In this document: positions 54,346 through 62,718 of the stretch, one piece after another
Position numbering within the stretch: the first letter of the stretch is position 1
Layout of the letters: each line of letters opens with the position of its first letter
Source: KK5 sp034043675
GTDB taxonomy: Bacteria; Pseudomonadota; Gammaproteobacteria; Burkholderiales; Burkholderiaceae_C
Direction of reading: 5' to 3'
DNA: 64,000 nucleotides
NCBI RefSeq assembly: GCF_034043675.1
Contig: NZ_JAXCLA010000008.1
Location: 248,001-312,000 of the forward strand
Program-made: the position numbers and the translations under genes
The notes under the pieces: generated by a model
Database searches by the model: none
What the model saw: the letters and a program-made list of their open reading frames with translations, nothing else
What the model was told of the DNA's origin: nothing

Positions 54346-55077
54346 CTACTTTGCGCGCGGTGGGCGCTGTTGTCTGGCGCCGTTCTGGCGGTGCTCCCCC
54401 TCGGCTGCTGCCGCCCGCCTCCGGGAAGCCGAGACGAAGGTCTCCATCATCGGTTCCACGTTGCCACGCGGCACGGCCGCGGCGACGATGCGGCATGGCG
54501 CATCGCTGGCCTTCAAGTACGCGTGACCCATCTCGCTGTCGAAGTAGAGCGTGTCACCGGCCTGCAGTCGCATCGGCTCGTAGAGATCAGTGCAGAAGTC
54601 CACCTCGCCCTCGATGATGTAGACGAACTCCTCGCCCGGGTGCCGAATGAAGTCGCCGAACTCCGCTCGGAATTCATCCATCGTGCGGGCGCGCACCTCG
54701 ACGACCATCGGCGTCATCTTCTTGTGCAGCAGTTCCGTCGCCAGGTAGATCTGGCTGTAGCAATGCGTCTCGACCCGTTTGCCTTCACCCGCGCGAAGCA
54801 TCACACGGCGGGCGCCGTGGTTGCTGGGCACTGGCGTGGCGGAGGGCACTGAGGTCCCCAGCAATTCGGCCATGTCGACGCCTAGGCCGCGGCTGACCGC
54901 GGCGAGCTTGTCGAACGAAGGCGAGACGCGGCCCGCCTCCAGCTTCGACAAGGTGGAGGCCGCAAGCCCGGTCTTAGCGCTCAGTTCCGCCAGCGTCAGA
55001 TCCGCACTGCGACGCAGCGCGCGGATCGTCGCACCCGGGTTGTTGAGCTTGCCGGCGATGGGTTCGATCGTCTTCAT
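54346..55077 (-). CDS. XRE-family regulator with cupin sensor domain (first copy)
   Basis: A 243-residue regulator with an N-terminal HTH (TIRALRRSADLTLAELSAKT, ASTLSKLEAGRVSPSFDKLA) and a cupin domain (about 115-215; PGEEFVYIIEGEVDF, LQAGDTLYFDSEMGHAYLKA). Such proteins usually control catabolic operons and sense a metabolite in the cupin barrel. Three features place it centrally in this cluster: it lies between the two divergent transcription units, related palindromes stand in front of both, and a paralogue ends the right arm. ATG at 55077 is preferred over GTG at 55098. Confidence 0.9.
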   Translation of the reverse strand: MKTIEPIAGKLNNPGATIRALRRSADLTLAELSAKTGLAASTLSKLEAGRVSPSFDKLAAVSRGLGVDMAELLGTSVPSATPVPSNHGARRVMLRAGEGKRVETHCYSQIYLATELLHKKMTPMVVEVRARTMDEFRAEFGDFIRHPGEEFVYIIEGEVDFCTDLYEPMRLQAGDTLYFDSEMGHAYLKASDAPCRIVAAAVPRGNVEPMMETFVSASRRRAAAAEGEHRQNGARQQRPPRAK

Positions 55078-55147
55078 GGCGCGCACTGTATCAGCCACGT
55101 TCTGCCAACCAAAATTTTATGCAATGTCCACCAATTTCATTCCACAC

Positions 55148-55171
55148 TGGAATTTATTTCCAATTTGGAAA
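55148..55171. promoter_or_regulatory. Overlapping palindromes in the divergent promoter, likely XRE-cupin operators
   Basis: TTTCCAA-T-TTGGAAA (55157-55171) is a perfect palindrome with one central base, and TGGAA-TTTAT-TTCCA (55148-55162) overlaps it with the same 5-base spacing as the site at 54315-54333. They lie 60-83 bases before the TonB receptor gene and 71-94 bases before the regulator, so they could serve both directions. Confidence 0.7.
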
Positions 55172-55230
55172 TTTTCTTGCTACCATGATTTGCATCGACC
55201 AGGCATCAGCCGTTGCTCACAAGGACTCTC

Positions 55231-57510
55231 ATGAACGTTGCAGATTCCCCCGCCCGCATGACCGCACTCCCATCGGGCCGCAACGGTCCGACTCCACGAC
55301 GGCTGCTGCCGACACTGGTTTCGCTCGCATGCGCGGCGATGGCATCTGCGGGCCAGGCCCAGGAAGCGGCAACTCCCGCTTCAGCCGCAGCCTCGACGCC
55401 TGGAGCGACCCATCTGGATGTTGTCACCGTGAGCGCGACGCGTCGTCGCGAACCGGCTCGTGAAGTTCCAGTGCAGGTGCAGGCCATCCCGGCCGACCAA
55501 CTGGAGAAGGGCGGCGCGCGTCAACTGGCCGACTACATGGCCGACCAGCCGGGCGTCAACGTCAACTCGGCCGGCGCTGGCTACAACAGCGTCACGATGC
55601 GCGGCGTCTCCACCGGCGCGCAGACGATCTCGACGGTGGGGATCTACGTGGACGACATCGCCTTCGGCTCCAGCGGAGCCTACGCCAACGGCGCTCAGAC
55701 GGCGCTGGATCTCAGCCTGCTCGACCTGCACCACATCGAGGTGCTGCGTGGCCCGCAGGGCACCCTGTATGGCGCCGGCGCGATGGGCGGGCTGCTGAAG
55801 TACGTGACCAACGAGCCAGACTCTTACGAGCTGTCCGGCAAAGTGGGACTGGGCGTCAGCTCGACGAAGGACGGGGGCATCGGCCATACGGAGAACGCGG
55901 TCGTCAACGTCCCGCTAAATGAAGGCGTCGCTGGCCTGCGGGTTGCGGCCTTCCATGACCACGCGGGCGGCTACATAGATGCGGTCGGGCCGGTGCCGGG
56001 CAAAGACATCAATCGCGGAGACAGCAGCGGTGCCCGCATCTCGCTGCTGGTCCAACCCTCGTCGAAACTGAAGGTGAGAGTGACCGGCCTGTCGGAGCAG
56101 ATCAAGCGGGATGCGCACGACTACGTGGACTACGACAAGACGACCGGCCGACCTGTCGAAGGCGACTACGAGCGCAACAATGCCGTACGCGAGCCGCTGA
56201 CGACCAAGGTGCAATTACTGTCCGCAGGCGTCGAGGCCGAACTCGGATGGGCGCGCTTGGAATCGATCACCTCGGCGCAAACCTCATCCCTGGCCAACGA
56301 CCTCGACTACACCGCGGTCTACGCGCCGCTGCTGCAGCAGTTGGCGGGCCTCACGGTGGAGACCGTACCGGTCCGCGCCTACTCCAAGACACGCAAGGAG
56401 ACGCAGGAGTTCCGCCTGACGTCGCCGTCGAGCAAGACCTTGGAATGGCTGGCGGGTCTTTTCTATACGCACGAGCGTGGCACCAACCACCAGCTTTCCA
56501 GCAGCACGCTGCCGGGCGGCGGCGATGGCCCGACGCTGGTCAGCGCGAGCCTGCCGAGCACGCTGAGCGAACTGGCCGTCTACGGCGACCTGACCTGGAA
56601 GCCAATGCCGGGGCTGGCTGTCACTGGCGGAATGCGCATCGCGCGGAACAAGCAGGAGTTCGGCCAGACCCTCTCCGGCGCGCTGGCCGGCGGCGACCAA
56701 TCGCTGGCTGGCTCGTCGAAGGAGACCAGCAAGACTTACCTGGCAACGGTCAGCTACGCGCTGAGCCCGGTCAGCAACATCTATGCGCGAGCCGCAAGTG
56801 GCTATCGGCCCGGCGGGCCAAATCCGCTGGTGAACGACCCGGGGACAGGCCTACCGATCGCGCCCCCGATTTTCAAGCACGATTCTCTCTGGAGCTACGA
56901 AGCGGGCTACAAGGCCGACCTGCTGAACAAGACGCTGAAGGTGGAGGCATCTGTCTACGACATCCGCTGGAGCGATATCCAGCAGTTCACGTCTGTCAAC
57001 GGGCTTGGGGTGATCGTCAATGGCGGCAAGGCGAAGATCCAGGGTGTGGAACTCGGATTGCGCTACAAGCCCGCCGATCCGCTGAGCATTAATGCGGGCC
57101 TGTCCTACGTCGATGCCAAGCTGACCAAGGGCAGCGATGGCCTCGGAGCCGCCGGCGCGCCGCTGCCCAACAGCGCCCGCCTGTCGGCTAGTCTGGGCAG
57201 TACCTACACGTTCTCGCTGGCGGAGCATGAGGCGTGGGTCGGTGGATCGGCACGGTACCAGGGCAAGCGCAACGCCGGCTTCGATGGCAGCAATCTGCAG
57301 CCGAACTTCATCATGCCCTCCTACTGGCTCGCCGATCTGCAGGCCGGCATGGACTTCCAGCGGGTCCAGCTCTCGCTGTACCTGCGCAATGTGTTCAACC
57401 GCCAGGCCCTGCTCGCCGCATCGACGCTCTACGTGCCGCTGAACGGTCCCGTGCAGGCCACCATCGCACAGCCGCGTACGATCGGTGTGACACTGAGCGC
57501 CTCGTTCTGA
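55231..57510 (+). CDS. TonB-dependent outer-membrane receptor
   Basis: A 759-residue receptor for active uptake. A long signal peptide (to about residue 50, ending AGQAQ) is followed by a TonB-box-like VVTVSATRR, a plug domain (about 70-180; LADYMADQPGVNVNSAGAG, GPQGTLYGAGAMGGLLKYVT) and a beta barrel ending in the aromatic terminus VTLSASF. The type matches receptors of the sphingomonad/IroN kind that take up non-iron substrates. The real start is the ATG at 55231 with AAGGA in front; the TTG upstream is not used. It begins the plus-strand arm of the cluster. Confidence 0.93.
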   Translation: MNVADSPARMTALPSGRNGPTPRRLLPTLVSLACAAMASAGQAQEAATPASAAASTPGATHLDVVTVSATRRREPAREVPVQVQAIPADQLEKGGARQLADYMADQPGVNVNSAGAGYNSVTMRGVSTGAQTISTVGIYVDDIAFGSSGAYANGAQTALDLSLLDLHHIEVLRGPQGTLYGAGAMGGLLKYVTNEPDSYELSGKVGLGVSSTKDGGIGHTENAVVNVPLNEGVAGLRVAAFHDHAGGYIDAVGPVPGKDINRGDSSGARISLLVQPSSKLKVRVTGLSEQIKRDAHDYVDYDKTTGRPVEGDYERNNAVREPLTTKVQLLSAGVEAELGWARLESITSAQTSSLANDLDYTAVYAPLLQQLAGLTVETVPVRAYSKTRKETQEFRLTSPSSKTLEWLAGLFYTHERGTNHQLSSSTLPGGGDGPTLVSASLPSTLSELAVYGDLTWKPMPGLAVTGGMRIARNKQEFGQTLSGALAGGDQSLAGSSKETSKTYLATVSYALSPVSNIYARAASGYRPGGPNPLVNDPGTGLPIAPPIFKHDSLWSYEAGYKADLLNKTLKVEASVYDIRWSDIQQFTSVNGLGVIVNGGKAKIQGVELGLRYKPADPLSINAGLSYVDAKLTKGSDGLGAAGAPLPNSARLSASLGSTYTFSLAEHEAWVGGSARYQGKRNAGFDGSNLQPNFIMPSYWLADLQAGMDFQRVQLSLYLRNVFNRQALLAASTLYVPLNGPVQATIAQPRTIGVTLSASF

Positions 57511-57519
57511 GCGTTTTCG

Positions 57520-59163
57520 ATGAACGAATCCTCCTTCCCGTACGCCGTGCTGGACGAGTTGTTCCAGCCGTTCAATCGCAGCGATGCGCCCGGTCTCGTT
57601 GTCGGCGTGGCCTTGCATGGCAAGACGCTCTACCGCCGCGGATTCGGGCTGGCCAGCGTGGCGCTCGGCGTTTCCAACACGCCGTGGACGCGCATGCGCA
57701 TTGGCTCCACCAGCAAACACTTCACCTGCCTGGCCGTGCTGCTACTGGCCGAAGAGGGCAAGGTCGATCCTGATGCCGGCGTGCGCCGGTATATCCCTGA
57801 CCTGCCAGCGCTCGATGCCGAGCCGACCCTGCGACAGCTGATGTCGCACACCGGCGGATACCGCTGCTACCTCGACTTGGGCTTCATCGCCGATGGCATG
57901 GCGATCCGACCAAGGGGCGGCGCCATGGCAATCCAGCTGCGTCAGACCGAAGCCAACTTTGCGCCGGGTGAATCGATCATCTATTGCAATAGCGGCTACC
58001 ACCTCTTGTCGCAGGTGATCGCTCGAGTCAGCGGCATGCCTGTCGAGCAGTTCCTACAGGAGCGCATCTTCGCGCCCATGCGCATGCTTGACACCGCCTC
58101 CGCACCGAGCGACTTCGAGATCCACCGCGGCATGGCGACCTTGCATCTTCCACTGCCCGGCGGCGGATGGCAGCGAGGCATCTTTCCGAGCGAAGAGGTG
58201 CTCGGCGAGGGCGCGATGATCTCGACGCTCGACGACATGCTCCGCTGGCTTACCCATCTGCGAGCGCCCCTGGGCATGAAGACCGTCGGAAGCGCGGCGA
58301 CATGGGCGCAAATGACCACGCTCTCGCGTCTGAACGACGGCAGTGCCACCCCCTACGCACTCGGGCTAATGCGGCACGACTACCGCGGCGTCGACGTAAT
58401 CCACCATGCCGGCGGCGTGGTCGGCGGCGCCTCGCAGATGCTCACCGTGCCGAGCGAAGGGCTGGACATTGTCATGATGACCAACGGAGCACCGGTGAGC
58501 CCGACGGAATTGGCTTGGCGGGTCGTGGACGCCGTGCTGGGAGATAAATTGCTCGGCCCACGCGCCGAGAAGGCTTCGACTGAGCGATTCCGCATGTTGG
58601 TCGGGGCACGCTATCTCTCGAAGGACACCGGTCATGTACTTGGCTTCGAGGATGTGGACGGCAAGCTGAGCCTTTCCTTCCTGAACAGTCCGGCGATGCC
58701 GCTGACGGACGGCGGCGATGAGCTTCGCATCCCCTTCCAGGAACTCGCACTAGGACCTCTGAGCCTGCCGGCCGCGCAGTTCGAAGGCCTGGCAGAGACT
58801 CCGACTGGGCTCCAGTTCAGCGAAGGCGGCAAGGCATCGACGTTCGAGTGTCTTCCCGCCGAGGCGCCGGTGCTTGCGGAAGCCGGTGGCGCGCTAGTAG
58901 GCCGCTACCGCGCGGACGACCTCGGCGCGGACGCGGAGATTGGCTTCGACGGCGACGCGCTGAACCTGCGCGTCCACGGCGCGCTAGCCGTTCCGGTGAT
59001 GCCGCTCGAAGCGTTCGGCGCCGACGTCTTCGGCCTATCGTCGGCCGCCGCGAACTTGCCGTTACGCGGTGTCGTGCACGTCGAACGCAAGGACCGATGC
59101 GTCACCGGCTTCGTCCTCCACACCTTGCGCACGCGGCACCTGCGATTCGAACGACAGGATTGA
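57520..59163 (+). CDS. Serine hydrolase of the D-aminopeptidase/beta-lactamase type (second)
   Basis: A 547-residue SxxK enzyme. The catalytic pair is Ser63-Thr-Ser-Lys66 (GSTSKHF), the second motif is near Tyr155 (YCNSGYHLL) and HHAGGVVGG near 290 fits the third. The C-terminal 200 residues form two beta domains, as in the D-aminopeptidase DAP, where they shape the substrate cleft. There is no signal peptide. It follows the TonB receptor gene by nine bases and overlaps the next gene by none, with two bases between them. Confidence 0.87.
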   Translation: MNESSFPYAVLDELFQPFNRSDAPGLVVGVALHGKTLYRRGFGLASVALGVSNTPWTRMRIGSTSKHFTCLAVLLLAEEGKVDPDAGVRRYIPDLPALDAEPTLRQLMSHTGGYRCYLDLGFIADGMAIRPRGGAMAIQLRQTEANFAPGESIIYCNSGYHLLSQVIARVSGMPVEQFLQERIFAPMRMLDTASAPSDFEIHRGMATLHLPLPGGGWQRGIFPSEEVLGEGAMISTLDDMLRWLTHLRAPLGMKTVGSAATWAQMTTLSRLNDGSATPYALGLMRHDYRGVDVIHHAGGVVGGASQMLTVPSEGLDIVMMTNGAPVSPTELAWRVVDAVLGDKLLGPRAEKASTERFRMLVGARYLSKDTGHVLGFEDVDGKLSLSFLNSPAMPLTDGGDELRIPFQELALGPLSLPAAQFEGLAETPTGLQFSEGGKASTFECLPAEAPVLAEAGGALVGRYRADDLGADAEIGFDGDALNLRVHGALAVPVMPLEAFGADVFGLSSAAANLPLRGVVHVERKDRCVTGFVLHTLRTRHLRFERQD

Positions 59164-59165
59164 CG

Positions 59166-60149
59166 ATGATGAACACCCCGCCGCTGTCTTCGATGCTGAT
59201 CTGGGACAACCATGCCTGCATGCCGCTGCGTCCGCATGACCTTAGCTTCATGGACCAGCTCGAATGGCATCGCCGTAGCGGTACCGACGTTGTGATGCTC
59301 AATGTCGGCTTCGGCGACGACTCGATCGAAGCGCATCTGCGCATGCTCGCGGCGTTCCGGGGCTGGCTGGCGGCGCGCCCGGCGCAGTACCGCCTGATAA
59401 GCACGGTGGCGGACATCCACGCTGCCCGTGCAGCTGGCCAACTGGCCGTGGGTTTCGACATCGAGGGGGCCAACGCCATCGGCGATCAGCTCAGCCTGAT
59501 CGCGCTTTACCGGGACCTTGGCGTGCGCTGGATGCTGCTCGCATACAACCAGAACAACCGCGCTGGCGGTGGCTGCCAGGACGAGGATTCGGGCCTCACC
59601 GCGTTCGGCCGCGCGATGCTGGAGGAGATGGCGCGCGTCGGCCTGGTAGGCTGTTGCTCGCACACCGGCTACTGGACCGCACGCGAGGCGATCGATGCAT
59701 CGCCGACGCCACTGATCTTTTCTCATTCGAATCCGCGCGCACTGCATGACCACCCGCGCAACATCCCCGACGAGCTGATCCGCGCCTGCGCCGCGCGCGG
59801 TGGGGTAGTCGGCATCAACGGCATCGGCTTGTTCCTTGGGCGCAATGACGCATCGCCTGCCAACGTGGCCCGACACGTGCTGTACGTGGCCGAGCTGGTG
59901 GGCGTCGAGCATGTCGGCATCGGCCTGGACTTCATACACGACCGCCGTGAGGTCGACGAACTGATCGCCGCGAACCCAGAGCAGTTTCCGGCCCACCTTG
60001 GCTACAGATCCGGCATGACGATGATGGCGCCCGACGAACTCCCTACGCTGGCCGCCGAGCTGAGTGCCGGCGGCATGAGCACGGCCGATCTTGCTGCGGT
60101 GCTCGGCGGTAACTGGCTGCGGCTCGCCGAGCAGGTCTGGCGCGACTAG
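59166..60149 (+). CDS. Membrane-dipeptidase-like M19 peptidase
   Basis: A 327-residue enzyme of the renal dipeptidase (M19) family. Metal residues: the usual HxD is HAC here (His16, Cys18), Glu in FDIEGANA, His in CSHTGYW, His in FSHSNPRAL and Asp in GIGLDFIHD are all present. Family members hydrolyse dipeptides with a D- or unusual C-terminal residue. The ORF extends upstream to 58848 in an unlikely composition; the ATG at 59166 is chosen because it follows the hydrolase stop. There is no signal peptide. Confidence 0.9.
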   Translation: MMNTPPLSSMLIWDNHACMPLRPHDLSFMDQLEWHRRSGTDVVMLNVGFGDDSIEAHLRMLAAFRGWLAARPAQYRLISTVADIHAARAAGQLAVGFDIEGANAIGDQLSLIALYRDLGVRWMLLAYNQNNRAGGGCQDEDSGLTAFGRAMLEEMARVGLVGCCSHTGYWTAREAIDASPTPLIFSHSNPRALHDHPRNIPDELIRACAARGGVVGINGIGLFLGRNDASPANVARHVLYVAELVGVEHVGIGLDFIHDRREVDELIAANPEQFPAHLGYRSGMTMMAPDELPTLAAELSAGGMSTADLAAVLGGNWLRLAEQVWRD

Positions 60150-60211
60150 CCCGCGGGTTCGCCGCTGCCAGCCCGACATCCATTCGACTCCTTCACAGAC
60201 GGAAAGATCCC

Positions 60212-60571
60212 ATGACCGACATCCAGCGTTTCGACGCCGGCCCCCGCATCTCTCAGATGGCCATTCACAACGGCGTCATCTATCTCGCCGGCCAGATCCC
60301 TACCCGGGTCGGCGCGGACGCCACCGGCCAAACGGCCGAGGTACTCGGCGCCGTGGACGCGCTGCTGGCTCGCGCCGGCAGTGACAAGACGCTGATCCTT
60401 CGGGCGGAGATCTTCCTCGCGGACATCAACGACTTCGCGGCGATGAACGCCGCGTGGGACGCCTGGGTGCCGGCGGGCCACGCGCCGCCACGCGCCACCG
60501 TCGAGGCACGGCTTGCCCTACCGGGCTTGAAAGTCGAGATCGTGGTGACCGCAGCGCTGCGCCCGGCCTGA
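60212..60571 (+). CDS. RidA family enamine/imine deaminase
   Basis: A 119-residue Rid-type trimeric protein. The family segments FDAGPRISQMAIHNGVIYLA, the AEIFLADINDFAAMNAAWDAW helix and the catalytic Arg in PPRATVEARL are present. Members hydrolyse reactive 2-imino acids to 2-keto acids and ammonia, the exact product type that an amino acid oxidase releases. It lies in the cluster with the DAO-type oxidase, so it probably clears imines made by it. A ribosome site (GGAAAG) precedes the ATG. Confidence 0.92.
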   Translation: MTDIQRFDAGPRISQMAIHNGVIYLAGQIPTRVGADATGQTAEVLGAVDALLARAGSDKTLILRAEIFLADINDFAAMNAAWDAWVPAGHAPPRATVEARLALPGLKVEIVVTAALRPA

Positions 60572-60597
60572 GTGCCCAGCTGTCGATCTACTTCGGT

Positions 60598-61239
60598 ATG
60601 AGGTCGAATGCCCTCGCGGGCTCCCCTTCGATGGGCCCGGCCATCCGTGCTGTTCGGCAGGATAAAGGGCTGACGCTCGCGCAGGTCAGCAAGACGACCG
60701 GGCTGGCTGTCTCAACCTTGTCCAAGCTCGAGAAGGGCCGCATCGCACTTACCTACAGCAAGCTCATGTTGATCAGCCACGGCCTGGGTTTGAGCCCGGT
60801 CAGTCTGCTGGACCGGCAGGCAGCGACGACCAAGCCACCGAGCGGCGCCGGTCGCCGGATCGTGCAACGTGCCGGAGAAGGCGAGCAGATCAATACCAAG
60901 AGCTATCGGCATCAGCCGCTCGCTGCGGAGTTGTTGCACAAGAAGATGACGCCGATGGTCGTTGAGGTACTGACGCAGAGCTTCGATGAATTCTTCACCG
61001 AGTTTGGCGAATTCATGCGCGAGCCAGGGGAGGTCTTCGCTTTGGTCATCGAGGGTGAGCTTGATTTTCACAGCGAGCTCTATGCACCCCTGAGAATGAA
61101 CGAAGGCGACTCGATCTATTTCGACGGCGCAATGGGCCACGCCTATGTCAAAGCGTCAGAGGGTCGCTGCCGCTTGGTGGCAAGCTCGTGCGTCTGCCTA
61201 TCATTCGAGCGGAGCCGGTACGGCCAAGCTGGAAGGTAG
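60598..61239 (+). CDS. XRE-family regulator with cupin sensor domain (second copy)
   Basis: A 213-residue paralogue of the product of 54346-55077, with the same HTH (AIRAVRQDKGLTLAQVSKTT, VSTLSKLEKGRI) and cupin (EPGEVFALVIEGELDFHSEL). The shared LAAELLHKKMTPMVVEV middle shows recent common descent. The start at 60598 is the best-placed ATG; a later ATG at residue 12 would remove little. It closes the plus-strand arm of the cluster, after the RidA gene. The two copies could bind one ligand with different effects, or one could be redundant. Confidence 0.85.
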   Translation: MRSNALAGSPSMGPAIRAVRQDKGLTLAQVSKTTGLAVSTLSKLEKGRIALTYSKLMLISHGLGLSPVSLLDRQAATTKPPSGAGRRIVQRAGEGEQINTKSYRHQPLAAELLHKKMTPMVVEVLTQSFDEFFTEFGEFMREPGEVFALVIEGELDFHSELYAPLRMNEGDSIYFDGAMGHAYVKASEGRCRLVASSCVCLSFERSRYGQAGR

Positions 61240-61329
61240 AACAGACGCATTGCCGTCAGGCAACTGAGCGGCCTTGCGGCGCCGACGTACCGCTCCGTTT
61301 GCCCGAGGGCGCGGACTCGGGGCAGTGGC

Positions 61330-61941
61330 TCACGCCGCTGCAGCATCCCACATCCCCATGGCGTCGCGCACGGCTTTCTCGATGACAACAGGGCGGACGT
61401 GATCGCGAGCCAGCACCGACAGCCCCTGGAAGAAGCAGTCGAGCGCTATAGACAACGCAGCGGGTTCGGTGGTCTTGCGCAGCTCTCCGCTCTTGATGCC
61501 CCGCTCCACGCAAGAGCGAAATCCCGCCCGCGTGCGACTGCGAATGTCTCGAAGCAACTGAGTGACCGCATCGCTCGTCGTGGAATTGGACCCCATGACG
61601 CCCAGTGCAACCATGCACCCCTTCGGATGCCCGCTCTCGGTCTGCATCTTTGCGGACCGCTGCAGCGCAAGGAACACACCCTCCCGCGGAGCGATCGACG
61701 TGTCGTGCAGGCTCCGCGTCAAGTCCCTGTAGAGCACCATGTATCGATCCAGCGCCTCTTTGTACAAGGCCTCCTTCGACTCAAAGGCCGCGTAGAAGCT
61801 GGGGGCGGAAATTCCTTCGCCCATGGACGCCTTCAACTGCGACAACGATGTCGATTCGAAGCCCTGTTCCCAGAACAGGTGCATCGCCGAATTGACTGCC
61901 GCGTCGCGGTCGAACGTGCGTGGCCGGCCCCGCTGAGCCAT
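61330..61941 (-). CDS. TetR/AcrR family transcriptional regulator
   Basis: A 203-residue repressor with an N-terminal HTH (RGRPRTFDRDAAVNSAMHLF, STSLSQLKASMG) and an all-helical ligand domain. The start at 61941 has GGAGATC in front; the longer frame to 62034 does not. It is divergent from the SnoaL-like gene and efflux pump, with two palindromic GTAC-type boxes in between, so it probably represses them and itself. Confidence 0.92.
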   Translation of the reverse strand: MAQRGRPRTFDRDAAVNSAMHLFWEQGFESTSLSQLKASMGEGISAPSFYAAFESKEALYKEALDRYMVLYRDLTRSLHDTSIAPREGVFLALQRSAKMQTESGHPKGCMVALGVMGSNSTTSDAVTQLLRDIRSRTRAGFRSCVERGIKSGELRKTTEPAALSIALDCFFQGLSVLARDHVRPVVIEKAVRDAMGMWDAAAA

Positions 61942-62073
61942 GAGGATCTCCGTCAGTTCAAATTTACATACTAATCGATACACAAGGCCTGAGACAAGGT
62001 GGGCATTTGCCCTGATCACGGTGGCAAGCGCCATGCAAACGCGTTGACAGGTCTTCTGACTCCATCTATATTT

Positions 62074-62087
62074 GTACCGATCGGTAC
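62074..62087. promoter_or_regulatory. Palindromic TetR-type operator 1
   Basis: GTACCGATCGGTAC is a perfect 14-base palindrome in the divergent region between the TetR gene (61941) and the SnoaL-like gene (62215). A second box with the same GTAC ends and 14-base length stands at 62140-62153. Position and pairing suggest binding sites for the TetR regulator. Confidence 0.75.
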
Positions 62088-62102
62088 TTAAATCAATCCG
62101 AA

Positions 62103-62128
62103 GCGGGATGCAAGTTCCCGCCTTTTTT
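62103..62128 (+). terminator. Factor-independent terminator or attenuator between the two operators
   Basis: GCGGGA and TCCCGC pair around a seven-base loop (62103-62121) and are followed by CTTTTTT, so this is a factor-independent terminator read on the plus strand. It lies between the two operator boxes and upstream of the SnoaL-like gene, where no gene ends before it. It could end a short transcript from the left operator region or act as a leader attenuator. Confidence 0.65.
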
Positions 62129-62138
62129 ACTCTATTTT

Positions 62139-62154
62139 TGTACTGCTTGGTACA
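62139..62154. promoter_or_regulatory. Palindromic TetR-type operator 2
   Basis: TGTAC and GTACA flank TGCTTG in a 16-base inverted repeat 61 bases before the SnoaL-like gene. It shares the GTAC-N6-GTAC frame with operator 1, whose centre also has six bases (CGATCG). Paired sites of this kind are usual for TetR-family repressors. Confidence 0.7.
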
Positions 62155-62214
62155 TTATTTAATGCGGATTCGTCTGGACGACTAACCTGCCCCACCCCTT
62201 CAAGGAGAAATCAC

Positions 62215-62688
62215 ATGTCTACATCGCTCGAAGCACGCCTCGACGCCATCGAAAGCCGTTTTGCCATCGATACGTTGATCGCCAACTACGCCGAGGCGTT
62301 CGACACCATGAATGAGGAGCTGCTCGCAACGCTCTGGCATCCCGAATCGCGCCTGCTCCTTGGCGCGAACGGCAACTCCGAAGGCCTGGAGGCCATCCTG
62401 GCCCAGGCGAGAGTCAACATGAAGCGGATGCCCCACATGCATCACTGGATGGCGAATGCGCTGATCAAGTTGGATGGTGACCACGGCAGCGGCCTAGTGG
62501 CTGCGGACTGCATCTTCTACGACGTGGACCAGGGACCGCTGCAGGTGAGCGGCCAATACCGCGACGTTTATGAGCGACGCGATGGTCGCTGGGCGTTCCT
62601 TGAGCGCACCTTCACCATGCACTATGCCGTGCCGCTGCAGAACTGGGTGCCCGTCATGGGAACCGAACGCTTCGGCCGTTCGGCCTGA
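62215..62688 (+). CDS. SnoaL/NTF2-like domain protein
   Basis: A 157-residue protein of the NTF2-like fold: helix (ARLDAIESRFAIDTLIANYA), the TLWHPESRLLLG strand, and GQYRDVYERRDGRWAFLERT. Families of this fold include polyketide cyclases, steroid isomerases and dehydratases, and many non-enzymes; the usual SnoaL catalytic residues are not clear here. The ribosome site AAGGAGAA is strong. It is followed after 30 bases by the efflux pump, so both should form the TetR-regulated transcript. Confidence 0.88.
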   Translation: MSTSLEARLDAIESRFAIDTLIANYAEAFDTMNEELLATLWHPESRLLLGANGNSEGLEAILAQARVNMKRMPHMHHWMANALIKLDGDHGSGLVAADCIFYDVDQGPLQVSGQYRDVYERRDGRWAFLERTFTMHYAVPLQNWVPVMGTERFGRSA

Positions 62689-62718
62689 CGCGACCCTCGA
62701 TCAAGGACCCGAAAGCAA

